Part shown: positions 55,459-62,969 of the stretch, in pieces | Numbering within the stretch: the first letter of the stretch is position 1 | Layout: every line of letters starts with the position of its first letter | NCBI GenBank assembly: GCA_050011155.1 | Contig: JBEKJP010000021.1 | Coordinates: 1 to 64,000 of the forward strand | Direction of reading: 5' to 3' | Origin: Palsa-504 sp050011155 | Lineage (GTDB): Bacteria > Actinomycetota > Actinomycetes > Streptosporangiales > Streptosporangiaceae | Length of the DNA stretch: 64,000 bases | Notes under the pieces: generated by a model | Told to the model about the DNA's origin: nothing | Seen by the model: only the letters and a program-made list of their open reading frames with translations | The model's database searches: none | Position numbers and translations under genes: made by a program

Positions 55459-56651
55459 CGCAGGTGACGAACGCCCATCTCGGGGAGGCCCTCGGGACGG
55501 ACTTCTTCTCCGTCCGCGAGCAGTTCACCGACGAGCAGTGGGAGCACTTCATCACGGTGCGGAGGTTCGCCGACGAGGAGGTCGTGCCGGTCGTCGGCCC
55601 GTACTGGGAACGGGCCGAGATCTGCTGGCCGCTGGTCAGGCGGCTGCCCGAGCTCGGCATCGTCGGCGAGGACATCAAGGGCTACGGGTGCGCCGGGATG
55701 AGCCCGATGGCGTGCGGTCTTGTCACCATGGAACTGCACCGCGGCGACGGCAGCCTCGGCGTGTTCCTCGGCGTGCACGCGGGCCTGGCCATGATGTCGA
55801 TCGCCCTGTGCGGCTCGGAAGAGCAGAAGGAGCGCTGGCTGCCCGCCATGGCGACCCTGGACAAGCTGGGCGCCTTCGCGCTGACCGAACCGGAGCACGG
55901 CTCGGACTCGGTGGCCCTGCAAACCTCGGCCCGGCGGGACGGCGACGGGTGGGTGCTGACCGGCCGCAAGCGGTGGATCGGCCTGGGCAGCGTGGCCGAC
56001 CTGGTCGTGGTCTGGGCCCGCAACACCGAGGACGGGCAGGTCGGCGCGTTCGTGGTGGAGAAGGGCGCGCCGGGCTACCAGGCCAAGGTCATCGAGGGCA
56101 AGGTGTCGCTGCGCTCGGTGTGGCAGGCCGAGATCACGCTGGACGACGTGCGCGTGCCGGCCGAGAACCGGCTGCCCGGGGCGCGTTCGTTCAAGGACAC
56201 CACCCGGGTCCTGGCCACCACCCGGAGCACCTGCGCCTGGGCGGCGCTGGGCCACGCCACCGCCGCGTACGACGTCGCCTTGCGGTACGCGCTGGAGCGG
56301 CGCCAGTTCGGCGAGCAGCTGGCCAGCTTCCAGATCATCCAGCAGCGGCTGGTCTCGATGCTGGCCGACCTGACCGCGATGCAGCTGTACTGCCTGCAGA
56401 TCGGCCGCCTGGCCGAGGCCGGCCAGCTGACCCCCACCGTGGCCGGCCTGGCCAAGATGCACAACACCGGCAAGGCCCGCCTGATCGCCGCCGCGGCCCG
56501 CGACATGCTCGGCGGCAACGGCATCCTGCTCGACTACCAGGTCATGCGGCACATGGTCGACCTCGAGGCGATCCACACCTTCGAAGGCACCGAGACCATG
56601 CAGACCCTCATCGTCGGCCGCGCCATCACCGGCCTCGGCGCCTTCACCTAA
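55455..56651 (+). CDS. Acyl-CoA dehydrogenase (glutaryl-CoA dehydrogenase-like)
   Basis: FAD acyl-CoA dehydrogenase of 398 residues. It has the FAD/substrate segment AFALTEPEHGSDSVAL, the RQFGEQLASFQIIQQRL helix and the catalytic glutamate in HTFEGTETMQTLIVGRAI. It is closest in pattern to glutaryl-CoA dehydrogenases. In the PHA operon it may feed acyl-CoA towards the hydroxyacyl pool. Its ATG overlaps the depolymerase's TGA. Confidence 0.87.
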   Translation: MTQVTNAHLGEALGTDFFSVREQFTDEQWEHFITVRRFADEEVVPVVGPYWERAEICWPLVRRLPELGIVGEDIKGYGCAGMSPMACGLVTMELHRGDGSLGVFLGVHAGLAMMSIALCGSEEQKERWLPAMATLDKLGAFALTEPEHGSDSVALQTSARRDGDGWVLTGRKRWIGLGSVADLVVVWARNTEDGQVGAFVVEKGAPGYQAKVIEGKVSLRSVWQAEITLDDVRVPAENRLPGARSFKDTTRVLATTRSTCAWAALGHATAAYDVALRYALERRQFGEQLASFQIIQQRLVSMLADLTAMQLYCLQIGRLAEAGQLTPTVAGLAKMHNTGKARLIAAAARDMLGGNGILLDYQVMRHMVDLEAIHTFEGTETMQTLIVGRAITGLGAFT

Positions 56652-56980
56652 CCCCCGTCGCAATCGCTCAGCCAGCCGCAATCGCTCAGCTTCCCGTTTC
56701 CGCGGTGCTTTCCATGATCGCGGCCGCTGTGACACCTGAGACGTAACTCTGGGCGGCATGCGCGGTGTCCCGGGCTGGTGCAGCGGGACGGGCGAGGGCA
56801 GTGCGAGGGCGCCGGGATGCGACGGGGACGGATCATCGAGAGAGCCCAGACGCGCCGCTTCTGGGGTGTGTTACCTGCGGGTGGCGCGTGATCCAGGTGC
56901 ATGCTGATGTGCCATGCCGGGAATCGCCCCGGTAAGCAGCTCGAGGAGAGACCGGGGCATCGCACCCCGGCCCGTTCGGT
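56652..56980. other. Gene-free interval
   Basis: About 330 bases between convergent genes. GCAATCGCTCAGC occurs twice in direct order (56660-56695 region). No gene or clear terminator is seen. Confidence 0.4.
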
Positions 56981-57472
56981 TCAATGCTCTTGGGTCTCCT
57001 GCAGGCGGCGGCGTGACGCCTCGACCTCGGCCTCGGCGGCGGCGCGGTCGGCCCAGGCGGTGTCGCGGACGCTCTTGCCCGGCTCCAGCGCCTTGTAGAT
57101 CAGGAAGAAGTGCTCGATCTCCAGCCGGTCGAATTCGGGCAGGTGGTGGAGGTCACGCAGGTGCTCCTGGCGCGGATCGCCCGCGGGCACGCACAGGACC
57201 TTGTCATCCCCGCCCTTCTCGTCGGTCATCCGGAACATGCCGATCGGGCGGCTGCGAATGAGGCAGCCCGGGAACGTGGGCTCGAGCACCAGCACCAGCG
57301 CGTCGAGCGGGTCGCCGTCCTCGCCCAGGGTTTCGGGCACGAACCCGTAGTCGGCCGGGTACTGGGTCGCGGTGAACAGCGTCCGGTCCAGCCGGATCAG
57401 GCCGCTGTCGTGGTCGACCTCATACTTGTTCCGGCTGCCGCGCGGGATCTCGATGACGACGTCGAACTCCAT
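56981..57472 (-). CDS. ppa: Inorganic pyrophosphatase, family I
   Basis: Soluble pyrophosphatase of 163 residues hydrolysing PPi to phosphate. The family motif is IPRGSRNKYEVDHDSGLIRL, with the metal-binding DGDPLDALVLV and the active-site YPADYGFVPETLG. Length and order match the bacterial enzyme. It is a single gene, divergent from the acyl-CoA ligase. The spacing to the ligase is about 110 bases. Confidence 0.95.
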   Translation of the reverse strand: MEFDVVIEIPRGSRNKYEVDHDSGLIRLDRTLFTATQYPADYGFVPETLGEDGDPLDALVLVLEPTFPGCLIRSRPIGMFRMTDEKGGDDKVLCVPAGDPRQEHLRDLHHLPEFDRLEIEHFFLIYKALEPGKSVRDTAWADRAAAEAEVEASRRRLQETQEH

Positions 57473-57583
57473 GGCTTACGACGCTAGGCCGGGGTGAACC
57501 ACCGATGAACGTGCCGGCGATACGAGGATGAGCCGGTTCCTTGGTATCGCGGACCGACGACCCCCCTGAGCCGCGGACGGACA

Positions 57584-59098
57584 ATGAGCAGCGTGACGAA
57601 CCTGGCCAGGAACCTGACGGACACCACCCGGGCGCACGCGGCACAGGTGGCCGTCCGGGTGGATAACGCCGCGATGACCTACCGGGCCCTGGACGAGGCG
57701 AGCGCCCGGGTGGCCGGGCTGCTGCGCGAACGCGGCCTCAAGCCCGGCGACCGAGTCGGCATCATGATGCCGAACGTGGCCGAGGTCCCCGTGGTGTACT
57801 ACGGCGTGCTCCGGGCCGGCGGCGTGGTCGTCCCGATGAACCCGCTGCTCAAGGCGCGGGAGGTCGCCTACTACCTCGGCGATTCCGGAGCCCGGCTGAT
57901 ATTCGCCTGGCACGCGTTCGCGGACCCCGCCCGCGACGGCGCGGCGCAGGCCGAGGCCGAGGCCATCGTCGTCGACGCGGACAGCTTCCCGGACCTGCTG
58001 GCCTCCGCCGACCCGGATAACGAAGTCGCGGACGCCGGTGACGAGGACACCGCGGTCATCCTCTACACCTCCGGCACGACGGGCCACCCGAAGGGCGCCG
58101 AGCTCACCCACGGCAACCTCATCAGCAACACCGAGGTGTCGTGCACCGACATCGTCCAGGCCGGCCCGGACGACGTTATCTTCGGCGGGCTGCCGCTGTT
58201 CCACGTGTTCGGGCAGACGGTCGCGCTCAACGTCGCGGTGGCGTCCGGGGCCTGCCTGACCCTGCTGCCGCGGTTCGACGCCGCCCACGCGCTGCGGATC
58301 ATCGCCGGCCACCGGGTCACCGTCTTCGAAGGCGTGCCGACCATGCACGTCGCGCTGCTGCACGCCCCCGATCGCGCGGACTACGACACTTCCTCGCTCC
58401 GGATGTGCATCTCCGGCGGCGCCGCGCTGCCGGTCGAGGTGCTGCGCGGGTTCGAGGAGGCGTTCGGCGTCCCGGTGCTCGAGGGGTACGGCCTGTCGGA
58501 GACCTCGCCGGTCGCCTCGTTCAACCACCCCGGCCGGGAGCGCAAGCCCGGCTCGATCGGCACGCCCATCCGGGACGTGCGGATGCGCGCCGTGGACAGC
58601 GAAGACCACGAGGTCCCGCGGGGCGAGGTGGGCGAGATCGTCATCAGCGGGCCGAACGTGATGAAGGGCTACTGGCTCCGCCCCGAGGCCACCGCCGAGG
58701 CGATCCGCGACGGCTGGTTCCACACCGGTGACCTGGCCCGCGTCGACGAGGATGGCTATTTCTACATCGTCGACCGGAAGAAAGACCTGATCATCAGGGG
58801 TGGCTACAACGTCTACCCGCGCGAGATCGAGGAAGTGCTCTACGAGCATCCCGCGGTCGCCGAGGCGGCCGTGATCGGCCTGCCGCACTCGTCCCTGGGG
58901 GAGGAGGTCGCGGCCGCCGTGGCCCTCAAGCCTGGTGCCGTCATCACCGCCGGGGAACTGCGCGACTACGTCAAGGGCCAGGTCGCGGCGTACAAGTACC
59001 CGCGCCACGTGTGGATCATGGACGCGCTGCCCAAGGGCGCGACCGGCAAGATCCAGAAGCGGGACATCGAGATCCCGGCCGACCTGACCGGCCAATGA
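57584..59098 (+). CDS. Fatty-acyl-CoA ligase (AMP-binding)
   Basis: Adenylate-forming ligase of 504 residues that activates a carboxylic acid with ATP and CoA. Motifs in order are YTSGTTGHPKGAELTH, YGLSETSPVASFN, GWFHTGDLARVDEDGYF, DRKKDLIIRGGYNVYP, and the final catalytic lysine in KGATGKIQKRD. It is most like long- or medium-chain fatty acid ligases. An adenylate kinase gene follows after 10 bases. That would recycle the AMP that this enzyme releases, and the nearby pyrophosphatase would remove its other product. Confidence 0.9.
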   Translation: MSSVTNLARNLTDTTRAHAAQVAVRVDNAAMTYRALDEASARVAGLLRERGLKPGDRVGIMMPNVAEVPVVYYGVLRAGGVVVPMNPLLKAREVAYYLGDSGARLIFAWHAFADPARDGAAQAEAEAIVVDADSFPDLLASADPDNEVADAGDEDTAVILYTSGTTGHPKGAELTHGNLISNTEVSCTDIVQAGPDDVIFGGLPLFHVFGQTVALNVAVASGACLTLLPRFDAAHALRIIAGHRVTVFEGVPTMHVALLHAPDRADYDTSSLRMCISGGAALPVEVLRGFEEAFGVPVLEGYGLSETSPVASFNHPGRERKPGSIGTPIRDVRMRAVDSEDHEVPRGEVGEIVISGPNVMKGYWLRPEATAEAIRDGWFHTGDLARVDEDGYFYIVDRKKDLIIRGGYNVYPREIEEVLYEHPAVAEAAVIGLPHSSLGEEVAAAVALKPGAVITAGELRDYVKGQVAAYKYPRHVWIMDALPKGATGKIQKRDIEIPADLTGQ

Positions 59099-59108
59099 AG
59101 CCAGCACA

Positions 59109-59693
59109 GTGAGGCTGCTGCTGCTCGCTCCCCCCGGCGCCGGCAAGGGCACCCAGGGGGAACGGCTGGCGGCCTGGTCCGGCGCCCGGCACATCGCGGC
59201 CGGCGACCTGCTGCGGGCGCAGGCCCAGGCGGAAGGCCCGCTGGGCCGCGAGATCGCGGCCTGCCAGGCCCGCGGCGACCTGGTCCCCGACCAGATCGTG
59301 CTGGACGTGCTGACCCCGGTGGTCGTCGAGGCGGCCGCCCACGGCGGGTACATCCTGGACGGCTTCCCGCGGACCCTGCCGCAGGCGCAGGCGGCGGCGG
59401 AACTCGCGGCCCGGCTCGGCGTGACCCTGGACGCGGCGATCTACCTGCACGCACCCGATGTGGTGCTGACCCAGCGGCTGCTCGACCGCGCCCGCCAGAG
59501 CGGGCGCTCCGACGACAAGGCCGACGTGATCCGGCACCGGCTGCAGGTGTACGCCGAGACCACCGGCCCGCTCGTGCCCTACTACGACGAACGGGGCATC
59601 CTGGTCGCGGTCGACGCCGACCAGCCACCCGATTCCGTCACCGCCGGCATCCAGGCCCGGCTGGCCCGCCTGCCGGGCGCGCCCGGCCGCTAG
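59109..59693 (+). CDS. adk: Adenylate kinase, short form
   Basis: Adenylate kinase of 194 residues converting AMP plus ATP to two ADP. The P-loop is APPGAGKGTQGERL. The AMP-binding part reads AAGDLLRAQ and GYILDGFPRTLPQA. The zinc-binding LID insertion is missing, as in short bacterial forms. GTG 59109 starts it. It sits between the acyl-CoA ligase and a VIT transporter and is probably a second copy, since the usual copy lies in the ribosomal operon. Confidence 0.88.
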   Translation: MRLLLLAPPGAGKGTQGERLAAWSGARHIAAGDLLRAQAQAEGPLGREIAACQARGDLVPDQIVLDVLTPVVVEAAAHGGYILDGFPRTLPQAQAAAELAARLGVTLDAAIYLHAPDVVLTQRLLDRARQSGRSDDKADVIRHRLQVYAETTGPLVPYYDERGILVAVDADQPPDSVTAGIQARLARLPGAPGR

Positions 59694-59706
59694 CGACAAT
59701 GGAGCG

Positions 59707-60456
59707 GTGCCACCAGAAAATCAGCCCGCCCCGTCGTACGAGACCGGGATGGCGGCGCTGCAGGCGGGCTGGTATCACGGGCATCGCGACGTCTCGGGCG
59801 GCTGGCTGCGGCCGGCGGTGTTCGGCGCGGTGGACGGGCTGGTCACGAACGCCTCGCTGATCTCCGGGCTCGGCGGCGGCGGCGTCTCGTCGCACACCGT
59901 GGTGCTGACCGGCGTGGCGGCGCTGGTGGCCGGCGCGTTCTCGATGGGGACCGGCGAGTACATCTCGGTGACCAACCAGAACGAACTGGTCCAGTCCGAG
60001 GTCGCGCTGGAGCGCCAGATGCTCTCCCGGTTCCCCGCCGCCGAGCAGGAGGAACTGGCCGGGTACTTCCGTCAGTACGGCGCCGACCCGGAAACCGCGG
60101 ACCGGATGGCCGCTGCGGTGTCCAGCGATCCCGGCACCGCGCTGCGCATTCACGCCCGCGAGGAACTCGGCGTCGACCCCGGGGAACTGCCGTCCCCGGT
60201 GCTGGCCGGCGTCGCGTCGCTGCTGGCCTTCTCGTGCGGCGCGCTGGTGCCGCTGTTTCCCTACCTGGTCGGGGCGTCGGTGCTGTGGGTGTCCCTGGCG
60301 CTGACGGCCGTCGCGCTGGCCGGCGGCGGGATGGTGGTCGGCCGCCTGACCGGCCGCCCGGTGCTGCGCTCGGGCCTGCGCCAGGTCGCCCTGGGCGGCA
60401 CCGCCATCGCGGTGACCTTCCTCGTCGGCCACCTGATCGGCAGCCATGGTGCTTGA
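59707..60456 (+). CDS. VIT1/CCC1-family iron/manganese transporter
   Basis: Membrane protein of 249 residues: RPAVFGAVDGLVTNASLISG, then AGAFSMGTGEYISVTNQNEL, and a cytoplasmic helical part rich in glutamate (EEQDVV-like EAEQEELAGYF) that binds metal in family members, followed by three membrane segments. It exports ferrous iron or manganese. GTG 59707 begins it, 13 bases after the adenylate kinase. The short VIT-like protein at 7072 lacks the metal-binding part. Confidence 0.87.
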   Translation: MPPENQPAPSYETGMAALQAGWYHGHRDVSGGWLRPAVFGAVDGLVTNASLISGLGGGGVSSHTVVLTGVAALVAGAFSMGTGEYISVTNQNELVQSEVALERQMLSRFPAAEQEELAGYFRQYGADPETADRMAAAVSSDPGTALRIHAREELGVDPGELPSPVLAGVASLLAFSCGALVPLFPYLVGASVLWVSLALTAVALAGGGMVVGRLTGRPVLRSGLRQVALGGTAIAVTFLVGHLIGSHGA

Positions 60457-60463
60457 CCCGCGA

Positions 60464-61318
60464 TCACCGCGCGGCAGGCGGGGGCGGCACCGGCCCGCGG
60501 GCCCGGCCCGAGGTGGGCGACGCCACCGCGTCGTCGGCCGCGACCCGGACGGTCAGGTCGCGGCCGAGCCCGGATAGTTCCAGCCGGATGGTGTCGCCGG
60601 CCGTGAGCGGCCCGACCCCGGCCGGGGTGCCGGTGCTGATCACGTCGCCCGGGTAGAGGGTCGTGACCGAGGACGCGTAGGACACCAGGCGCGCCACGTC
60701 CCAGATCAGGTCGCGCGTGCTGGCCTGCTGGCGCAGCTCGCCGGACACCCAGCAGCGCAGCTCCACGGCGCCCGGGTCCCCGAACTCATCCGCCGTGACC
60801 AGCACCGGCCCCATCGGGGTGAAAGTCTCAAAAGATTTTCGGACCGAACGGTCTTCTCCGCCGCGCATCGTAATATCCAGCAGCCCGGTGTAACCGAAGA
60901 CATGCCCAAGCGCGTCCTGTTCGCTGACCCGCCGCGCGGTCCGGCCGATCACCAAGGCGAGCTCGCCCTCCTGGTCGAACCGCCGGTCATGGTAGGGCAG
61001 CTGGATGATCCCGCCCGGATCGAGCAGCGACGACGGGGCCTTGAGGAAGAACCCGAGCGCGCCGACCTGGGACTCGGTGCTCATCTCGGCCTGATGGTCC
61101 CGGTAGTTCACCGGCGCTGCGATGATCTTGGACGGATCGGCGACCGGAACCCGCAGCCGGGCGTCACCGAGCGGGAACCCTGCTGTGCCCCCCGGGACAG
61201 CCAGTTCTCCGGCATCCCAGGCGGCGATCGCGTCCCGCATCGTGCGGACGGGCAGCGGAAGTATCCGGTCGCCGTGCAGGCGGCCGACCCGGCCGTCGTT
61301 ATAGCTCACCAGCCGCAT
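60464..61318 (-). CDS. Fumarylacetoacetate-hydrolase family protein
   Basis: FAH-family hydrolase of 284 residues. The metal-binding acidic residues are in FDQEGELALVIG, and GYTGLLDITMRG and TPAGVGPL are family landmarks. Next to a gentisate dioxygenase, the expected reaction is hydrolysis of maleylpyruvate or fumarylpyruvate to pyruvate and a C4 acid. It overlaps the dioxygenase gene by 20 bases, so the two are coupled. No maleylpyruvate isomerase gene is seen here. Confidence 0.85.
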   Translation of the reverse strand: MRLVSYNDGRVGRLHGDRILPLPVRTMRDAIAAWDAGELAVPGGTAGFPLGDARLRVPVADPSKIIAAPVNYRDHQAEMSTESQVGALGFFLKAPSSLLDPGGIIQLPYHDRRFDQEGELALVIGRTARRVSEQDALGHVFGYTGLLDITMRGGEDRSVRKSFETFTPMGPVLVTADEFGDPGAVELRCWVSGELRQQASTRDLIWDVARLVSYASSVTTLYPGDVISTGTPAGVGPLTAGDTIRLELSGLGRDLTVRVAADDAVASPTSGRARGPVPPPPAAR

Positions 61319-62438
61319 GCGCGGCCACCCCCGGGCCGGCCACCCCCGGGCCGGCCAATGCCGGGCCAGCCAATGCCGTCCGGGCCAGCCCGAGCGCCTC
61401 GAGCACCGGCCGGTCGGACAGCAGGAACAGGTCGGCGTCGTCGTCGGCCTCGTGACTGACCGCCGCCCACGACGGCGTGACGAACATGTCTCCCGCCGTC
61501 CATGTCAAGCGGCGCTCGTCGACTACCGTCGCCCCCGCTCCGCGGTAGACGACCCAGATCGCGCTGCCGACGGCCCGGACCGGCTCGGTCCGGTGCCCGG
61601 CCAGCACCCGGTGCATCTCCGCCCGCAGCGTCGGCATGACGTCCCGCCCGGTGGCGGGGTCGGCGTAGCGGACGGAGGCCGCGGGCCGTCCCGAGGACTC
61701 GATCAGGCGGGACAGGGCCGTATCGACGGCCGCCCGCCGGTAGGCCAGCAGCCGGGAGAACCGGCCCGACGCCGGATCCCCGACGGTCCTCGCGTCGCCG
61801 TCGGCCGGCAGCAGTCCCGCGCCGCCGTAGCGCTGCTCGGACCCGGACACGCCGGCCGGCTGATAATTGGCCGCCTGGTAGCCGGCCGGCTCCTCGCCGC
61901 CCGGCTCGAAGAACACCGCGTCCAGGTTCCGCACCAGCGGCAGGTCAAGCCCGTCGAACCAGATCATCGGCTCGGTGCCCGGGTTGTGGTGCTCGTGCCA
62001 GGTCCAGCTGGGGGTGAGCACCAGGTCGCCCGGGGCCATGTGGACCGGATCGCCATTGACCAGGGTCCATACCCCGCTGCCTTCCAGCACGAAGCGCAGC
62101 GCGGCCGGGGTGTGGCGGTGCGCGGGGGCGAGTTCCCCGCCGCCCAGGAACTGCACCGCTCCCCACAGCGTGGGCGTGGCGTACGGCAACCCGCCCAGGT
62201 CGGGATGGGTCAGCGACAGCACCCGGCGATCGCCGCCGCGGTCGATGCCGACCAGTTCGCCGGACCGTTCGGCCAGGCCGCGCAGCGTCTTCCAGCGCCA
62301 GATATGCGGTCTGAGCCGGCCGGGCGTCCGGGGCAGCAGATCCTCCTGCACCCACAGCGGCTGGATGTCGGCGGCGGCCATGTCGCCGTACAGGACGTCC
62401 ACGTCGGGGGAATCGTCATGAAATCGGGTGGTACTCAT
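61299..62438 (-). CDS. Gentisate 1,2-dioxygenase (bicupin)
   Basis: Ring-cleaving dioxygenase of 379 residues with two cupin domains. The first has HRHTPAALRFVLEGSGVWT and the metal site SWTWHEHHN. The second has the weaker RAVGSAIWVVYRGAG and TPSWAAVSHEADDDADLF. It opens gentisate to maleylpyruvate using iron(II) and oxygen. The C-terminal LAGPALAGPGVAGPGVAAHA comes from a tandem DNA repeat (61323-61380) and is probably disordered. The remnant of an aromatic hydroxylase lies just upstream. Confidence 0.85.
   Translation of the reverse strand: MSTTRFHDDSPDVDVLYGDMAAADIQPLWVQEDLLPRTPGRLRPHIWRWKTLRGLAERSGELVGIDRGGDRRVLSLTHPDLGGLPYATPTLWGAVQFLGGGELAPAHRHTPAALRFVLEGSGVWTLVNGDPVHMAPGDLVLTPSWTWHEHHNPGTEPMIWFDGLDLPLVRNLDAVFFEPGGEEPAGYQAANYQPAGVSGSEQRYGGAGLLPADGDARTVGDPASGRFSRLLAYRRAAVDTALSRLIESSGRPAASVRYADPATGRDVMPTLRAEMHRVLAGHRTEPVRAVGSAIWVVYRGAGATVVDERRLTWTAGDMFVTPSWAAVSHEADDDADLFLLSDRPVLEALGLARTALAGPALAGPGVAGPGVAAHAAGEL
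61323..61380 (-). repeat. GC-rich tandem repeat in the dioxygenase C-terminus
   Basis: GGCCACCCCCGGGCC occurs twice in tandem (61323-61352), followed by two diverged units based on GGCCAATGCC. It is in frame and adds AGP-rich repeats to the protein. Confidence 0.7.
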
Positions 62439-62442
62439 ACCG

Positions 62443-62580
62443 TCAGTTCGCCTCCGGCCGGTGCTGGTAGAGCCAGTCCAGGTCGGTGTAATCGTACGGG
62501 TCGCGCCGGGTCAGGATCCGGTCGCGCAGCAGTGGGACGACCGGGCCCGGCGCTCCGGTACTCAGTAACCTGAGCCGCAT
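62443..62580 (-). pseudogene. C-terminal remnant of an FAD aromatic hydroxylase
   Basis: Forty-five codons from ATG 62580 to TGA 62443 encode LLRDRILTRRDPYDYTDLDW followed by LYQHRP. The DLDWLYQH ending is typical of 3-hydroxybenzoate 6-hydroxylase and salicylate hydroxylase flavoproteins, which make gentisate. The stop lies 5 bases before the dioxygenase start. Identification rests on a short stretch. Confidence 0.45.
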
Positions 62581-62617
62581 GAGCGCGGACGCATCGGTCC
62601 CGAACGCGGCCCGGGTC

Positions 62618-62634
62618 TAGCATTGTTAATGCTA
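62618..62634 (+). promoter_or_regulatory. PadR-type operator
   Basis: TAGCATT GTT AATGCTA is a perfect 7-base inverted repeat, 20 bases before the PadR start. Autorepression is expected. Confidence 0.65.
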
Positions 62635-62654
62635 CATGAGTAGAGTTAGCGTTC

Positions 62655-62969
62655 ATGCAGCGTAACCGGCCTCCGTCCGCGCAGGCGATCAGTGTCCTGA
62701 GGGCGCTGGCGGCCGATCCGGCGCGGTGGCGCTACGGCTATGACCTGGTCGCCGAGGTACACCTGAAGTCTGGCTCCCTGTATCCGATGCTGGTCCGGCT
62801 GGCCGACCGCGGCCTGCTGGAAACGGCGTGGGAGCCCGGCCAGGGAAGCCGGCCGCCCCGCCACCTGTACCGGCTGACCCTGGCCGGCCGGGAGTACGTC
62901 GCGGCGCTGCCCACCACCCTGGCCGGGCAAGCCATCCCGCGATCGCGCACCCGCTGGAGTGAGGCGTAA
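62655..62969 (+). CDS. PadR-family transcription regulator
   Basis: Winged-helix regulator of 104 residues: ALAADPARWRYGYDLVAEVH, then LKSGSLYPMLVRLADRGLLE and RHLYRLTLAGREYV, the PadR core. The C-terminal dimer helix is short. The next gene begins at its stop (TAATG), so the two are coupled; in actinobacteria such PadR-membrane protein pairs are frequent. The dyad at 62618 is the probable operator. Confidence 0.88.
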   Translation: MQRNRPPSAQAISVLRALAADPARWRYGYDLVAEVHLKSGSLYPMLVRLADRGLLETAWEPGQGSRPPRHLYRLTLAGREYVAALPTTLAGQAIPRSRTRWSEA

